Source of the DNA: Nitrospirillum amazonense
GTDB taxonomy: Bacteria; Pseudomonadota; Alphaproteobacteria; Azospirillales; Azospirillaceae
DNA length: 64,000 nt
Direction of reading: 5' to 3'
NCBI RefSeq assembly: GCF_007828035.1
Contig: NZ_VITV01000003.1
Span: 558,001 to 622,000 of the forward strand
Shown: positions 45,084-53,753 of the stretch, in pieces
How the letters are laid out: the number at the start of each line of letters is the position of its first letter
Position numbering within the stretch: the first letter of the stretch is position 1
The notes under the pieces: model-generated
Databases searched by the model: none
Told to the model about the DNA's origin: nothing
The model's input: the letters and a program-made list of their open reading frames with translations, nothing else
Position numbers and translations under genes: made by a program

Positions 45084-46460
45084 ATGGACAATAGTCAGGC
45101 TGCCACCGCCGCCGTTTCACCCACCGACGCCGCCGCCGCGCCGCAGGGCGGCATGCCCGGCGGCGACGTCCTGGGCGATTGGATGGCCCAGCGCGTCGGC
45201 CCCGGCGGCCCTCCGGCGGACAAGGCCGGCGTGGTGTTCCTGACCCAGGACGTCACCGACGTCAGCACCATCAAACGGGTGCGGGAATTCCTGGACAACG
45301 GCCTGCCCGTCCTGGTCCTGGGGTTTGAGCGCGAGCGGTACAACAGCGGCTATCGGCCACCCTGGCCCCACGTGCTGCTGGGGCGGACCGTGGACGGCAA
45401 GTACGCCCATCGGCTGCAGGCGCTGGCGGGCGCCCTGCGCGTCATCTTCCGCCACCGCCCCCGCCTGACCGATGCCACCATCCTGTACGCCCGCAACATC
45501 GACCAGTTGCTGCTGGCCCTGGTCATGAAGCTGTTCATCAGCCGGCGGGCGGAAGTGGCATACGAGGTGCTGGATATCCAGCCCATGTTCGTGGCCCACG
45601 GCCTGCGCTCCTTCATGCTGCGCCTGGTGGAACGCCTGTGCCTGACCCAGGTGAAGCTGCTGGTGTTGTCCTCCCCCGGCTTCCACCGGCATTATTACGC
45701 TCCCACACAGAAGTTCCGGGGGCCCTGGCTGCTGGTGGAGAACAAGCTGCCCCGTGTCGGCCTGCCGGAGCGGCCGAAGCCCGCCGCCACGGTGGCGGCC
45801 GAAGCCCAGCCCGAAGCCCAGCCCGCTGGGACCAAGCCTCTGATGCCGCCGCACCGCCCCTGGGTCATCGGCTATTTCGGCCTGATCCGGGGGGAGCAAA
45901 CGGTGGACCTGATGCACCGCCTGGCCCAGCGCCTGCCCGACCGGCTGCAGATCCGTTTTCGCGGCGTGCTGACCACGGTGGATGAGAAGCGCTTTTTCAA
46001 GACGCTGGAGTCCTGCCCCAACATCGTCTACGGCGGCCGCTACGACCACCCGGGCGAATTGGCCGACATGTATGCCGGCGTGGACTTCGCCTGGGCGCTG
46101 GACCTGGAAAACACCGAGCACAATTCACGCTGGCTGCTGCCCAACCGCTTCTACGAGGCGGGCTATTTCGGTGTGCCCTGCCTCAGCGTCCAAGGGTTCG
46201 AGGTCGACCGCCTGGTGCGCCGCCACGATGTGGGCTGGGGTTTCGGGCAGCCGCTGGAAGAGACCATGGTCCGCTTCTTTCAGGATCTGACGGTCGAGGA
46301 GTACGAACGCAAGCGGCAGCGCCTGCTGGCCCTGCCCGACGAGACCTTCGTCGCCGGTGAGGAGATCCGGGCCCTGTGCCGTTTTTTCGCCCGGCGGGCC
46401 GCGACCCCGATGGAAAAGCCGCCGGTTGAGGAAGGGATGCAACCGCATCCCGCCTCCTGA
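45084..46460 (+). CDS. Glycosyltransferase-like protein
   Basis: A product of about 458 residues from the ATG at 45084; a GTG at 45054 is also in frame. The low-complexity N-terminus is followed by a GT-B-like body: VVFLTQDVTDVSTIKRVREF, ATILYARNIDQLLLALVMKL, then WVIGYFGLIRGEQTVDLMHRL and NRFYEAGYFGVPCLSVQGFE in the donor domain. The family resembles putative transferases such as ExoL-type enzymes of exopolysaccharide loci. It lies upstream of galE in the same direction, about 80 bases apart. Confidence 0.8.
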   Translation: MDNSQAATAAVSPTDAAAAPQGGMPGGDVLGDWMAQRVGPGGPPADKAGVVFLTQDVTDVSTIKRVREFLDNGLPVLVLGFERERYNSGYRPPWPHVLLGRTVDGKYAHRLQALAGALRVIFRHRPRLTDATILYARNIDQLLLALVMKLFISRRAEVAYEVLDIQPMFVAHGLRSFMLRLVERLCLTQVKLLVLSSPGFHRHYYAPTQKFRGPWLLVENKLPRVGLPERPKPAATVAAEAQPEAQPAGTKPLMPPHRPWVIGYFGLIRGEQTVDLMHRLAQRLPDRLQIRFRGVLTTVDEKRFFKTLESCPNIVYGGRYDHPGELADMYAGVDFAWALDLENTEHNSRWLLPNRFYEAGYFGVPCLSVQGFEVDRLVRRHDVGWGFGQPLEETMVRFFQDLTVEEYERKRQRLLALPDETFVAGEEIRALCRFFARRAATPMEKPPVEEGMQPHPAS

Positions 46461-46537
46461 TCCGCCCCCCCGATTTATCGCGGACCCATCAAAAGCCCCC
46501 CGAGTTGTCGGGGAGAAGACTGTGAAGGGAATAGGCT

Positions 46538-47575
46538 ATGAGCGACACCGTTGTGGTGACCGGCGGCGCCGGTTTCATCGGCAGCCACGCCTGCAAGGCG
46601 CTGGCCCAGGCGGGGTTCAGCCCCGTCACTTATGACAATCTCAGCCGCGGCCCGCGGGAGGCCGTGCTGTACGGCCCGCTGGAGGTGGGGGACATCGGCG
46701 ATGTGGACCGGCTGACCGCCGTGCTGCGCGACTACAATCCCTGCGCCGTCATGCATTTCGCGGCTTATGCCCATGTGGGCGAGTCCGTCAGCGACCCGCT
46801 GCTGTATTACCGCAACAACGTCTCCGGCTCCGTCGGCCTGTTGGAGGCCATGCGCGACGCCGGCGTCACCAACCTCGTGTTCTCCAGCACCTGCGCCGTC
46901 TATGGCGTGCCGCAACGGGTGCCCATCACCGAGGGCCACCCCCAGGCGCCCATCAACCCCTACGGCGCCAGCAAACAGATGATGGAGCGCATCATCGCCG
47001 ACTGCGAACCCGCCTGGGGGCTGCGCGCCGTCATCCTTCGGTATTTCAATGCCGCCGGTGCCGATCCGGACGGCGATTTGGGGGAGAACCACGACCCCGA
47101 GCCGCACCTGATCCCCAACGTGCTGGATGCGGCCCTGGGGCGAAAGGATGGGCTGACGGTCAACGGCGCCGACTACCCCACGCCGGACGGCACCTGCATC
47201 CGCGACTACATCCACGTCAGCGACCTGGCCGATGCCCACATCCTGGCGCTGAAGCATCTGCTGAACGACGGGACGTCCATGGCCCTGAACCTGGGAAACG
47301 GCAACGGCTATTCCGTGCGCGAGGTCATGGAGGCGGCGGAGCGGGTGACCGGGCTGCCCATCCCCTGGCACGTCGGCCCCCGCCGGCCGGGCGATCCGCC
47401 GGCCCTGGTCGGCGATGCCACCCAGGCGCGCCGCATCCTGGGCTGGACGCCGGAGCGCAGCGGGCTGGACGTGCAGATCGCCGACGCCTGGCGCCGGCGC
47501 CTGCGCGAACTGCAAGCCCCCAGGGACATAGGCATGGCCGTCGGCGAAGGCTCGCCAGCCCGCAAGACCGCCTGA
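46538..47575 (+). CDS. galE: UDP-glucose 4-epimerase
   Basis: Interconverts UDP-glucose and UDP-galactose with tightly bound NAD. The 345-residue product has TGGAGFIGSHACKAL, the YDNLSRG loop, the active-site Ser-Ser-Thr of FSSTCAVYG, and YGASK with catalytic Tyr and Lys. DGTCIRDYIHVSDLADAH is the family's C-terminal signature. It suggests that galactose is part of the polymer. It converges with the Rieske gene 10 bases away. Confidence 0.95.
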   Translation: MSDTVVVTGGAGFIGSHACKALAQAGFSPVTYDNLSRGPREAVLYGPLEVGDIGDVDRLTAVLRDYNPCAVMHFAAYAHVGESVSDPLLYYRNNVSGSVGLLEAMRDAGVTNLVFSSTCAVYGVPQRVPITEGHPQAPINPYGASKQMMERIIADCEPAWGLRAVILRYFNAAGADPDGDLGENHDPEPHLIPNVLDAALGRKDGLTVNGADYPTPDGTCIRDYIHVSDLADAHILALKHLLNDGTSMALNLGNGNGYSVREVMEAAERVTGLPIPWHVGPRRPGDPPALVGDATQARRILGWTPERSGLDVQIADAWRRRLRELQAPRDIGMAVGEGSPARKTA

Positions 47576-47585
47576 CGGCAGGCCA

Positions 47586-47978
47586 CTAGGCCGTCTCGAT
47601 GACCCCGTCGCGCACCGTCACCGGCCAGGGCAGCAGCCCCTGGCCGGGGCACGGGCCCGCGACACAGCGCCCGGTGTCGATGTCGAACAGGGCGCTGTGC
47701 CAGCTGCAGCGGATGACGTCGCGACCGGTCAGGTCCTGGGCGAGGTAGTCGTCCAGGGTGAAGGCCAGGGGCACGCCGGCATGGGGGCAGCGGTCGACAT
47801 AGCCGGTGACCGCCTCCCCCCGCCGCACCACGAAGCCGTGGAAGCGGTCCCCCTGGATCTCCAGCACAAAGTTGCGGGCGCCGAGCGGCGCCAGCTCCGC
47901 CATCGCGCACAAGCGCACCCCGGCCGGCGTTCGGGTCAGCCGCGGGCGGATGCCGCCCGGCACGGGCGCGTCGCTCAA
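47586..47978 (-). CDS. Rieske [2Fe-2S] domain protein
   Basis: A 130-residue soluble Rieske ferredoxin-like protein. The cluster motif is complete: CPHAG (Cys and His) and CSWHSALFD (Cys and His), about 28 residues apart. It lacks a signal and a catalytic oxygenase domain, so it is probably a small electron carrier. Its start overlaps the stop of the aminotransferase gene by 4 bases, which suggests a shared role in aromatic amino acid breakdown, but the partner is not known. Confidence 0.85.
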   Translation of the reverse strand: MSDAPVPGGIRPRLTRTPAGVRLCAMAELAPLGARNFVLEIQGDRFHGFVVRRGEAVTGYVDRCPHAGVPLAFTLDDYLAQDLTGRDVIRCSWHSALFDIDTGRCVAGPCPGQGLLPWPVTVRDGVIETA

Positions 47979-49168
47979 CGGACGGCCCGCAGGGCGTCGA
48001 TGAACTGCGGCACGGTGGCCAGCGTCAGGCCGGCCAGGTTGGCGCGACCGTTGCCCACCATGTAGACGGCATGGTCGCGGCGCAGCAGGCCCACCTGCTC
48101 CGGCGACAGGGGCAGCAGCGAGAACATGCCCCGCTGGCGCCCCAACGGGGCTAGCCAGGCGTCACCGGCGGCCAAGGCCTGGCGCACCTGGTTGATGCGG
48201 GTGCGCATGGCGTTCAGCTCCGCCCGCCAGTCGGCGGTCAGGCCGGCGTCATCCAGGATGACGCGCACCAGGGCACCACCGTGGTCGGGCGGCATGGACC
48301 AGTTGACGCGGGCCAGCAGCAGGATGTTGGAACGCATCAGCGCGGTGCGCGCGGGCGTGCCGCCCTTGGCATAGAGGGCGCCCACGCGTTCCCGGTAGAG
48401 CCCGAAATTCTTGTCGCAGGAATAGGCCACCAGGGCGTCCGGCGCGGCGTCGAACACCAGCCGGGCGCCGGCGGCGTCCTCTTCCAGCCCGTCGCCCAGG
48501 CCCTGGTAGGCGAGGTCGATGAGGGGGATCAGGCCGCGCTCGGCCACTACCTCCGCCACCGCCCGCCACTGGGCCTGATCCAGGTCGGCACCGACGGGGT
48601 TGTGGCAGCAGCCATGCAGCAGCACCACGTCACCGGCGTCAGCGCCCTTCAGGGCCGACATCATCTCATCGAACAGGACGGTCTGCGTCGCCTGGTCGTA
48701 ATAGCGGTAGGTGGCCACGGTCAGCCCGGCGGAGGTCATGATGGGCGCGTGATTGGGCCACGTTGGCGTGCCCAGCCAGACCTTGGCGCCCGGCCTCTTG
48801 GCGTTCTTCTGGGCGGCGTTCACCAGTTCCGCCGCCAGGCGCAGGGCACCGGTCCCGCCGGGCGTCTGCACCCCCACCATCGTGTCGGCCGGCATGGCCT
48901 TTCCGAAGACGATGGGCTGCAGCAGCTCGGTATAGCGGATGTCACCCTCGGGCCCCAGGTAGCTCTTGCTGCCCTGCGTCTCCAGCAACCGGCCCTCGGC
49001 CGCCTTGACGGCGCGCATCACCGGCGTGGCGCCGCTGTCATCGCGATAGACGCCCACGCCCAGGTCCAGCTTCTTGGGCCGCGGATCGTCGCGGTACAGG
49101 GCGATCAGGGACAGCAGGACATCGGCAGGCTGCGGCGTCAGCGCGTCGAAAGGCGTCGGGGCGGACAT
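47975..49168 (-). CDS. tyrB: Aromatic amino acid aminotransferase
   Basis: A class I PLP aminotransferase of the aspartate/tyrosine group, 397 residues from the ATG at 49168. Signatures: KLDLGVGVYRDDSG at the N-terminus, GGTGALRLAAEL, HGCCHNPVGADL, DLAYQGLGDGL, and SCDKNFGLYRERVGA with the PLP Lys. It probably converts tyrosine and phenylalanine to their keto acids, feeding the homogentisate route encoded next door; an aspartate role cannot be ruled out. The frame is open to 49291 but that extension is unconserved. Confidence 0.9.
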   Translation of the reverse strand: MSAPTPFDALTPQPADVLLSLIALYRDDPRPKKLDLGVGVYRDDSGATPVMRAVKAAEGRLLETQGSKSYLGPEGDIRYTELLQPIVFGKAMPADTMVGVQTPGGTGALRLAAELVNAAQKNAKRPGAKVWLGTPTWPNHAPIMTSAGLTVATYRYYDQATQTVLFDEMMSALKGADAGDVVLLHGCCHNPVGADLDQAQWRAVAEVVAERGLIPLIDLAYQGLGDGLEEDAAGARLVFDAAPDALVAYSCDKNFGLYRERVGALYAKGGTPARTALMRSNILLLARVNWSMPPDHGGALVRVILDDAGLTADWRAELNAMRTRINQVRQALAAGDAWLAPLGRQRGMFSLLPLSPEQVGLLRRDHAVYMVGNGRANLAGLTLATVPQFIDALRAVR

Positions 49169-49253
49169 CGTGGAGACTCCCTTATGGGCGGGGCTGGATC
49201 CGCCCCCAGCGGCGGCACCCCTATCGTTGCTGAATGATTTTATGCGAAACCTG

Positions 49254-49297
49254 TGACAATGTCTTTTCATTGACGCGCTATGGGAACCCAATATGGG
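49254..49297 (+). promoter_or_regulatory. Promoter and dyad in the tyrB-lrp divergent region
   Basis: TTGACG (49270-49275), a 16-base spacer and TATGGG (49292-49297) would start a transcript before the Lrp gene. An imperfect dyad GACAATG-N6-CATTGAC (49255-49274) overlaps the -35 box and could be an operator for the Lrp protein itself. Confidence 0.4.
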
Positions 49298-49323
49298 AAG
49301 CGCATTTCACCGGATTGGAAAAA

Positions 49324-49794
49324 ATGAAAGAGATTGATCAGTTCGATGAAATCGACCACCGCATCCTGCGCGCCCTGCAACGCGATGCCAGCCTGAGCCA
49401 TGCCGCCCTGGCGGAAGAGGTGGGCGCCTCCCCAGCCTCCTGCTGGCGGCGTATCAAGGCGCTGGAGGGGGCCGGCATCCTGGGCGCCACCGTTCGCCTG
49501 GTGGACGCCGCCAAGGTCGGCCGGGGCGTCAGCGTCATGTGCCAGCTGCGCATGAAAAGCCACGCCACCAAGGACAGGCAGGAATTCGAGGCCTTTATCC
49601 AGACGCGTGGCGAGATCATGGACTGCCACAGCATGTCGGGCGAGTGGGATTATCTGATGCGGGTGGTGGTGGCCGACGTCGCCAGCTACGAACGCTTCCT
49701 GATGCGCGAACTGCTGGCCCACCCGGCCGTGGCCGCCGCCGCCTCGCACTTCGCGCTCAGCCAGGTGAAATACACTACCGCCCTGCCGATCTGA
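49324..49794 (+). CDS. Lrp/AsnC family transcriptional regulator
   Basis: A 156-residue regulator from the ATG at 49324: an N-terminal helix-turn-helix (EIDHRILRALQRDASLSHAA, then EEVGASPASCWRRIKALEGAG) and a C-terminal RAM ligand-binding domain (IMDCHSMSGEWDYLMRVVV). Divergent from the aromatic aminotransferase, it likely controls it in response to an amino acid. An upstream in-frame ATG at 49234 would run through the promoter and is rejected. Confidence 0.92.
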   Translation: MKEIDQFDEIDHRILRALQRDASLSHAALAEEVGASPASCWRRIKALEGAGILGATVRLVDAAKVGRGVSVMCQLRMKSHATKDRQEFEAFIQTRGEIMDCHSMSGEWDYLMRVVVADVASYERFLMRELLAHPAVAAAASHFALSQVKYTTALPI

Positions 49795-49947
49795 TCTTTT
49801 CCATTTTCGGTGAGTCCCTTTCACCGATGGTGTTTAGCCCGCGAAACCTTTTCAGGCCCACCGGGTTCCGCCAGCGCGATTGAAAGGTTTTCGCGGAGGC
49901 CGCCGGCCACCCGGGCCGGGAGCCAAAGTCCGGCGGCGTTTATCCAT

Positions 49948-49977
49948 TTGACAAGCGGCGGACATCGCCCCTTATAT
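49948..49977 (+). promoter_or_regulatory. Sigma-70-like promoter of the hmgA operon
   Basis: A perfect TTGACA (49948-49953), an 18-base spacer and TTATAT (49972-49977). It is the best -35 box in the window and lies 37 bases before the hmgA ATG at 50014. Confidence 0.7.
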
Positions 49978-49995
49978 CGTTTCAAATGAAACGAT
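49976..49995 (+). promoter_or_regulatory. Palindromic operator overlapping the hmgA start of transcription
   Basis: ATCGTTTCA and TGAAACGAT form a perfect 9-base inverted repeat around AA, beginning at the end of the -10 box and covering the expected +1. A repressor bound here would block transcription. Its form suits a MarR- or IclR-type homogentisate regulator; none is encoded next to it apart from the Lrp protein. Confidence 0.65.
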
Positions 49996-50013
49996 CTGGT
50001 GGAGGCAGCGGCC

Positions 50014-51333
50014 ATGACCCAGGACAGCATCCGAGACAACCCGCCCTTTGACATGATGAGCGGCTTCGGTAACAGCTTCGCGACCGAGGCCGTGCCCGGC
50101 GCCCTGCCCGTGGGCCGCAACTCGCCGCAGAAGGTGCCCTTCGGCCTCTATGCCGAGCAGCTGTCGGGCAGCGCCTTCACCGCCCCGCGCACGGAGAATC
50201 GCCGCTCCTGGCTGTACCGCCTGCGCCCCACCGCCAGCCATGCGCCCTTCACGGCATATGGGCGGGCCAGCTTGCTACGGTCCGGCCCGTTTGACGAGGT
50301 GCCGCCCACGCCCAACCGCCTGCGCTGGGATCCGCTGCCCCTGCCCGACGCGCCGACCGACTTCGTCGACGGGCTGGTGAGCTATGGCGGCAACGGCGAC
50401 GTGGGCACCAACACCGGCATTGCCATCCACCTCTACGCCGCCAACCAGCCCATGACGGCAAGGGTGTTTTACAACGCGGATGGCGAGCTGCTGCTGGTGC
50501 CGCAGCTGGGCCGCCTGCGCCTGGAGACGGAGCTGGGCCGGCTGGAGGTGGCGCCGGGCGAAATCGCCGTGGTGCCGCGCGGCGTGCGTTTCCGCGTCCT
50601 GCTGCCGGACGGCACCGCCCGGGGTTATGTCTGCGAGAACTACGGCGCGCCGTTCAAGCTGCCCGACCTGGGCCCCATCGGCGCCAACGGCCTGGCCAAC
50701 CCGCGCGACTTCCTGACCCCCGTCGCCTGGTTCGAAAACGTGGATGAGGCGACCGAGGTGGTGCAGAAGTTCCAGGGCCGCCTGTGGACCACCGCCCTGG
50801 ACCACAGTCCCCTGGACGTGGTGGCCTGGCATGGCAACCTGGCGCCCTACAAGTACGACCTGGCGCGGTTCAACACCATCAACACCGTGTCCTACGACCA
50901 TCCGGATCCGTCCATCTTTACGGTGCTGACGGCGCCATCCGAAATCGCCGGCACGGCCAACTGCGACTTCGTCATCTTTCCGCCGCGCTGGATGGTGGCG
51001 GAGGACACGTTCCGGCCGCCCTGGTTCCACCGCAACGTCATGAATGAATTCATGGGCCTGATCCATGGCCAGTATGACGCCAAGGCCGGCGGCTTTGCGC
51101 CCGGAGGCGCTTCGCTGCACAATTGCATGAGCGGCCACGGCCCCGACCGCACCAGTTACGAGCGCGCGGTGGCGGCGGACCTGAAGCCGCATAAGATCGA
51201 GAACACCATGGCCTTCATGTTCGAAAGCCGCTGGGTCATCCGACCCACCCGTTTCGCCACCGAAACCCCGCTGATGCAGTTGGACTATGATGACTGTTGG
51301 GCGGGCTTCACCAAGGCCGAGCTGCCGCGATGA
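50014..51333 (+). CDS. hmgA: Homogentisate 1,2-dioxygenase
   Basis: A non-heme iron ring-cleavage dioxygenase forming maleylacetoacetate in tyrosine catabolism, 439 residues. The family start [20 protein letters not shown] and [16 protein letters not shown] are present; the iron ligands lie in [18 protein letters not shown] (His and Glu) and the later GHGPD (His). The ATG at 50014 has GGAGG eight bases before it; a GTG at 49999 is less suitable. Its stop overlaps the fahA start (ATGA). Confidence 0.97.
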   Translation: MTQDSIRDNPPFDMMSGFGNSFATEAVPGALPVGRNSPQKVPFGLYAEQLSGSAFTAPRTENRRSWLYRLRPTASHAPFTAYGRASLLRSGPFDEVPPTPNRLRWDPLPLPDAPTDFVDGLVSYGGNGDVGTNTGIAIHLYAANQPMTARVFYNADGELLLVPQLGRLRLETELGRLEVAPGEIAVVPRGVRFRVLLPDGTARGYVCENYGAPFKLPDLGPIGANGLANPRDFLTPVAWFENVDEATEVVQKFQGRLWTTALDHSPLDVVAWHGNLAPYKYDLARFNTINTVSYDHPDPSIFTVLTAPSEIAGTANCDFVIFPPRWMVAEDTFRPPWFHRNVMNEFMGLIHGQYDAKAGGFAPGGASLHNCMSGHGPDRTSYERAVAADLKPHKIENTMAFMFESRWVIRPTRFATETPLMQLDYDDCWAGFTKAELPR

Positions 51334-52649
51334 ACATTCCCCTGATCGATGAAACGCACAACCCGGCCCTGACCAGCTGGGTCAGCAGCGCCAACGGCCA
51401 CGCCGACTTCCCCATCCAGAACCTGCCCCTGGGCGTGTTCAGCACCCGGAACGAGGCGCCGCGCGGCGGTGTCGCCATCGGCGACTGGGTGCTGGATTTG
51501 GCCAAGGCCGGCCGGTCCGGCCTGCTGACGGGCGACGCGCTGGACGCCGCCATCGCCGCCAGTGGCCCGACACTGAACCCGCTGCTGGCCCTGGGGGCAG
51601 GCCCGCGCCGAGCCCTACGCCGGCGGCTGTCGCAGCTGCTGGCCACCGGCAGCGATGATCAGGGCATTGTGGAAGGCCTACTCTACCACGCGGTGGACTG
51701 CACCCTGCACCTGCCCACGGCCATCGGCGGCTACACCGACTTCTATGCCGGCATCCACCACGCCCTGAACGTCGGCCGGCAGTTCCGCCCGGACAACCCG
51801 CTGCTTCCCAACTACAAGCATGTGCCCATCGGCTACCACGGCCGCGCCTCCTCCGTGCGGGTCACGGGGACGGAGGTGCGCCGTCCCAACGGGCAGCGCA
51901 AGGCCCCGGATGCGGAGGCGCCGACCTTCGGCCCCAGCCAGCGCCTAGACCTGGAGCTGGAGCTGGGCATCTGGATCGGCCCGGGCAATGAACTGGGCAC
52001 GCCCATCGCCATCGGTGAGGCCGACAGCCACATCGCCGGCTTAAGCCTGCTGAACGACTGGTCGGCCCGCGACCTGCAGGCATGGGAATACCAGCCGCTG
52101 GGCCCCTTCCTGGCCAAGAACTTCCTGACCACCGTGTCGCCCTGGATCATCACGGCGGAGGCGCTGGCCCCCTTCCGCACCCGGCAGCCGGCCCGGGCCG
52201 CCGATGATCCCAAGCCGCTGCCCTATCTGTGGGATGAGACGGATCAGGAGCGCGGCGCCTATGGCATCGAGCTGTCGGTGCTGATCCGCACGCCCAAGAT
52301 GCGCGAGGACAGACAGGCCCCGCACCGCCTGGGTATTGGCCCCGCCACCAACCTCTATTGGACGGCGGCGCAGCTGGTGGCGCACCACACCTGCAACGGC
52401 TGCGACCTGAACCCCGGCGATCTGCTGGGCACCGGCACCATCTCCACCCCCGACGACAGCGGCGTGGGCAGCCTGCTGGAGTTGACGCGGGGCGGCAAGG
52501 CGCCCATCACCCTGCCCAACGGCGAGACGCGCACCTTCCTGGCCGACGGCGATGAGCTGATCCTGGCCGGCCGCGCCGTGGCCGACGGCTATGTCTCCAT
52601 CGGCTTCGGCGACTGCCGGGGCCAGGTGACGCCCGCGCTGAACGTCTGA
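51330..52649 (+). CDS. fahA: Fumarylacetoacetase
   Basis: Hydrolyses fumarylacetoacetate to fumarate and acetoacetate, the last step of tyrosine breakdown. It has 439 residues with an N-terminal SH3-like domain ([10 protein letters not shown]) and the catalytic domain: [37 protein letters not shown] with the metal acids, and [20 protein letters not shown]. It is coupled to hmgA. No maleylacetoacetate isomerase gene lies beside it. Confidence 0.96.
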   Translation: MNIPLIDETHNPALTSWVSSANGHADFPIQNLPLGVFSTRNEAPRGGVAIGDWVLDLAKAGRSGLLTGDALDAAIAASGPTLNPLLALGAGPRRALRRRLSQLLATGSDDQGIVEGLLYHAVDCTLHLPTAIGGYTDFYAGIHHALNVGRQFRPDNPLLPNYKHVPIGYHGRASSVRVTGTEVRRPNGQRKAPDAEAPTFGPSQRLDLELELGIWIGPGNELGTPIAIGEADSHIAGLSLLNDWSARDLQAWEYQPLGPFLAKNFLTTVSPWIITAEALAPFRTRQPARAADDPKPLPYLWDETDQERGAYGIELSVLIRTPKMREDRQAPHRLGIGPATNLYWTAAQLVAHHTCNGCDLNPGDLLGTGTISTPDDSGVGSLLELTRGGKAPITLPNGETRTFLADGDELILAGRAVADGYVSIGFGDCRGQVTPALNV

Positions 52650-52669
52650 GAAACGAAAAGGGGATTATC

Positions 52670-53365
52670 ATGACCCAGCAGAAGGTCATCATCACCGGCG
52701 GCGCTGGGGTCCTGGGTGCCGCCGTGGCCCAGGCCTTCCGGGCGGCCGGCCATCACGTCGCCGTGATCGACCATGCGCCGGCACCCGTCGCCGTGGCGGA
52801 GGGCGTGCTGCACCTGGGCGGCGTGGATCTGACGGATGAGGCCGCCGCCCGCACCGCCTTTGGCCAGGCCAAGGTCGCCATGGGCGGGGCCGACGTGCTG
52901 GTCAACGTCGCCGGCGGCTTCCGCTGGCAGACGGTGGCGGACGGCGATCCCGCCGCATGGGAGACGCTGTTCGCTATCAACGCCCGCACCTGCCTGAACA
53001 TGTGCCGGGCCGCCATCGTGCCCGAGGCGGATGGCGGCCTGTCCGACGGCGGCGCCATCGTCAACGTGGGTGCCGCGGCGGCGGAGAAGGCCGGCGCCGG
53101 CATGGGCGCCTATGCCGCCTCCAAGGCCGCCGTGGCCCGCCTGACGGAAAGCCTGGCGGCAGAGCTGGGCGGGCGCATCCGTGTCAATGCCGTGCTGCCG
53201 CTGGTCATGGACACGCCGCAGAACCGGGCGGACATGCCGAACGTCGATCCCAAGAGCTGGACGGCCACGGCGGCGGTGGCCGATGCCATTGTTTTCCTGG
53301 CCAGCCGCGCCGCCCGCGCCATCAATGGCGCCCTGGTCCCCGTCACCGCCCCCACCGCCGACTGA
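52670..53365 (+). CDS. SDR resembling quinonoid dihydropteridine reductase
   Basis: A 231-residue short-chain dehydrogenase: [18 protein letters not shown] at the N-terminus, NVAGGF in place of the usual NAG, and YAASK as the catalytic pair. The C-terminal region [20 protein letters not shown] is strikingly like the eukaryotic QDPR segment with DTP-x-NR-x-x-MP and a following SWT. Being followed 12 bases later by pterin carbinolamine dehydratase, it may regenerate tetrahydrobiopterin for phenylalanine hydroxylase. A general ketone reductase is the alternative; related bacterial SDRs carry similar text. Confidence 0.72.
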   Translation: MTQQKVIITGGAGVLGAAVAQAFRAAGHHVAVIDHAPAPVAVAEGVLHLGGVDLTDEAAARTAFGQAKVAMGGADVLVNVAGGFRWQTVADGDPAAWETLFAINARTCLNMCRAAIVPEADGGLSDGGAIVNVGAAAAEKAGAGMGAYAASKAAVARLTESLAAELGGRIRVNAVLPLVMDTPQNRADMPNVDPKSWTATAAVADAIVFLASRAARAINGALVPVTAPTAD

Positions 53366-53376
53366 AGAGGCCCATC

Positions 53377-53661
53377 ATGGTCAAGCGCCTGAACGCCGCC
53401 GACCTTCCCCCCCTGCCCGGTTGGACCGTGACGCCGGAGGGCGACGCCATCACCCGCCGCTGCGTCTTCACCGACTTCCGCGCCGCCTTCGGTTTCATGA
53501 CCCAGGTGGCCCTGCTGGCGGAGAAGGCGGACCACCATCCGGAATGGTTCAACGTCTACAACCGCGTGGACATCCGGCTGACCACCCACGACGCCGGCGG
53601 CCTGTCACAGCGCGACGTGGACATGGCCCAGGCCATCGACCGATTGTTGCCCGTCCTCTAA
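53377..53661 (+). CDS. phhB: 4a-hydroxytetrahydrobiopterin dehydratase
   Basis: A pterin-4a-carbinolamine dehydratase of 94 residues that recycles the cofactor of phenylalanine hydroxylase. The active-site signature [19 protein letters not shown], with two His and the Pro-Glu-Trp, is complete, and [19 protein letters not shown] forms the first strands. It starts 12 bases after the SDR and ends the hmgA operon. The partner hydroxylase PhhA is not in the window. Confidence 0.94.
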   Translation: MVKRLNAADLPPLPGWTVTPEGDAITRRCVFTDFRAAFGFMTQVALLAEKADHHPEWFNVYNRVDIRLTTHDAGGLSQRDVDMAQAIDRLLPVL

Positions 53662-53753
53662 CCTGACGGACACAATCGGCATCACCGCGCTTGCATGACA
53701 GCCCGGTTGGCGATTAAGGGTGTTTCCCCGCCAACCAGCTTCATGGGCCGCCG

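Noticed and set aside
49234-49323. A 30-residue N-terminal extension of the Lrp regulator
   Set aside because: It would cross the divergent promoter and dyad. The family begins at MKEIDQFDEIDHRIL.
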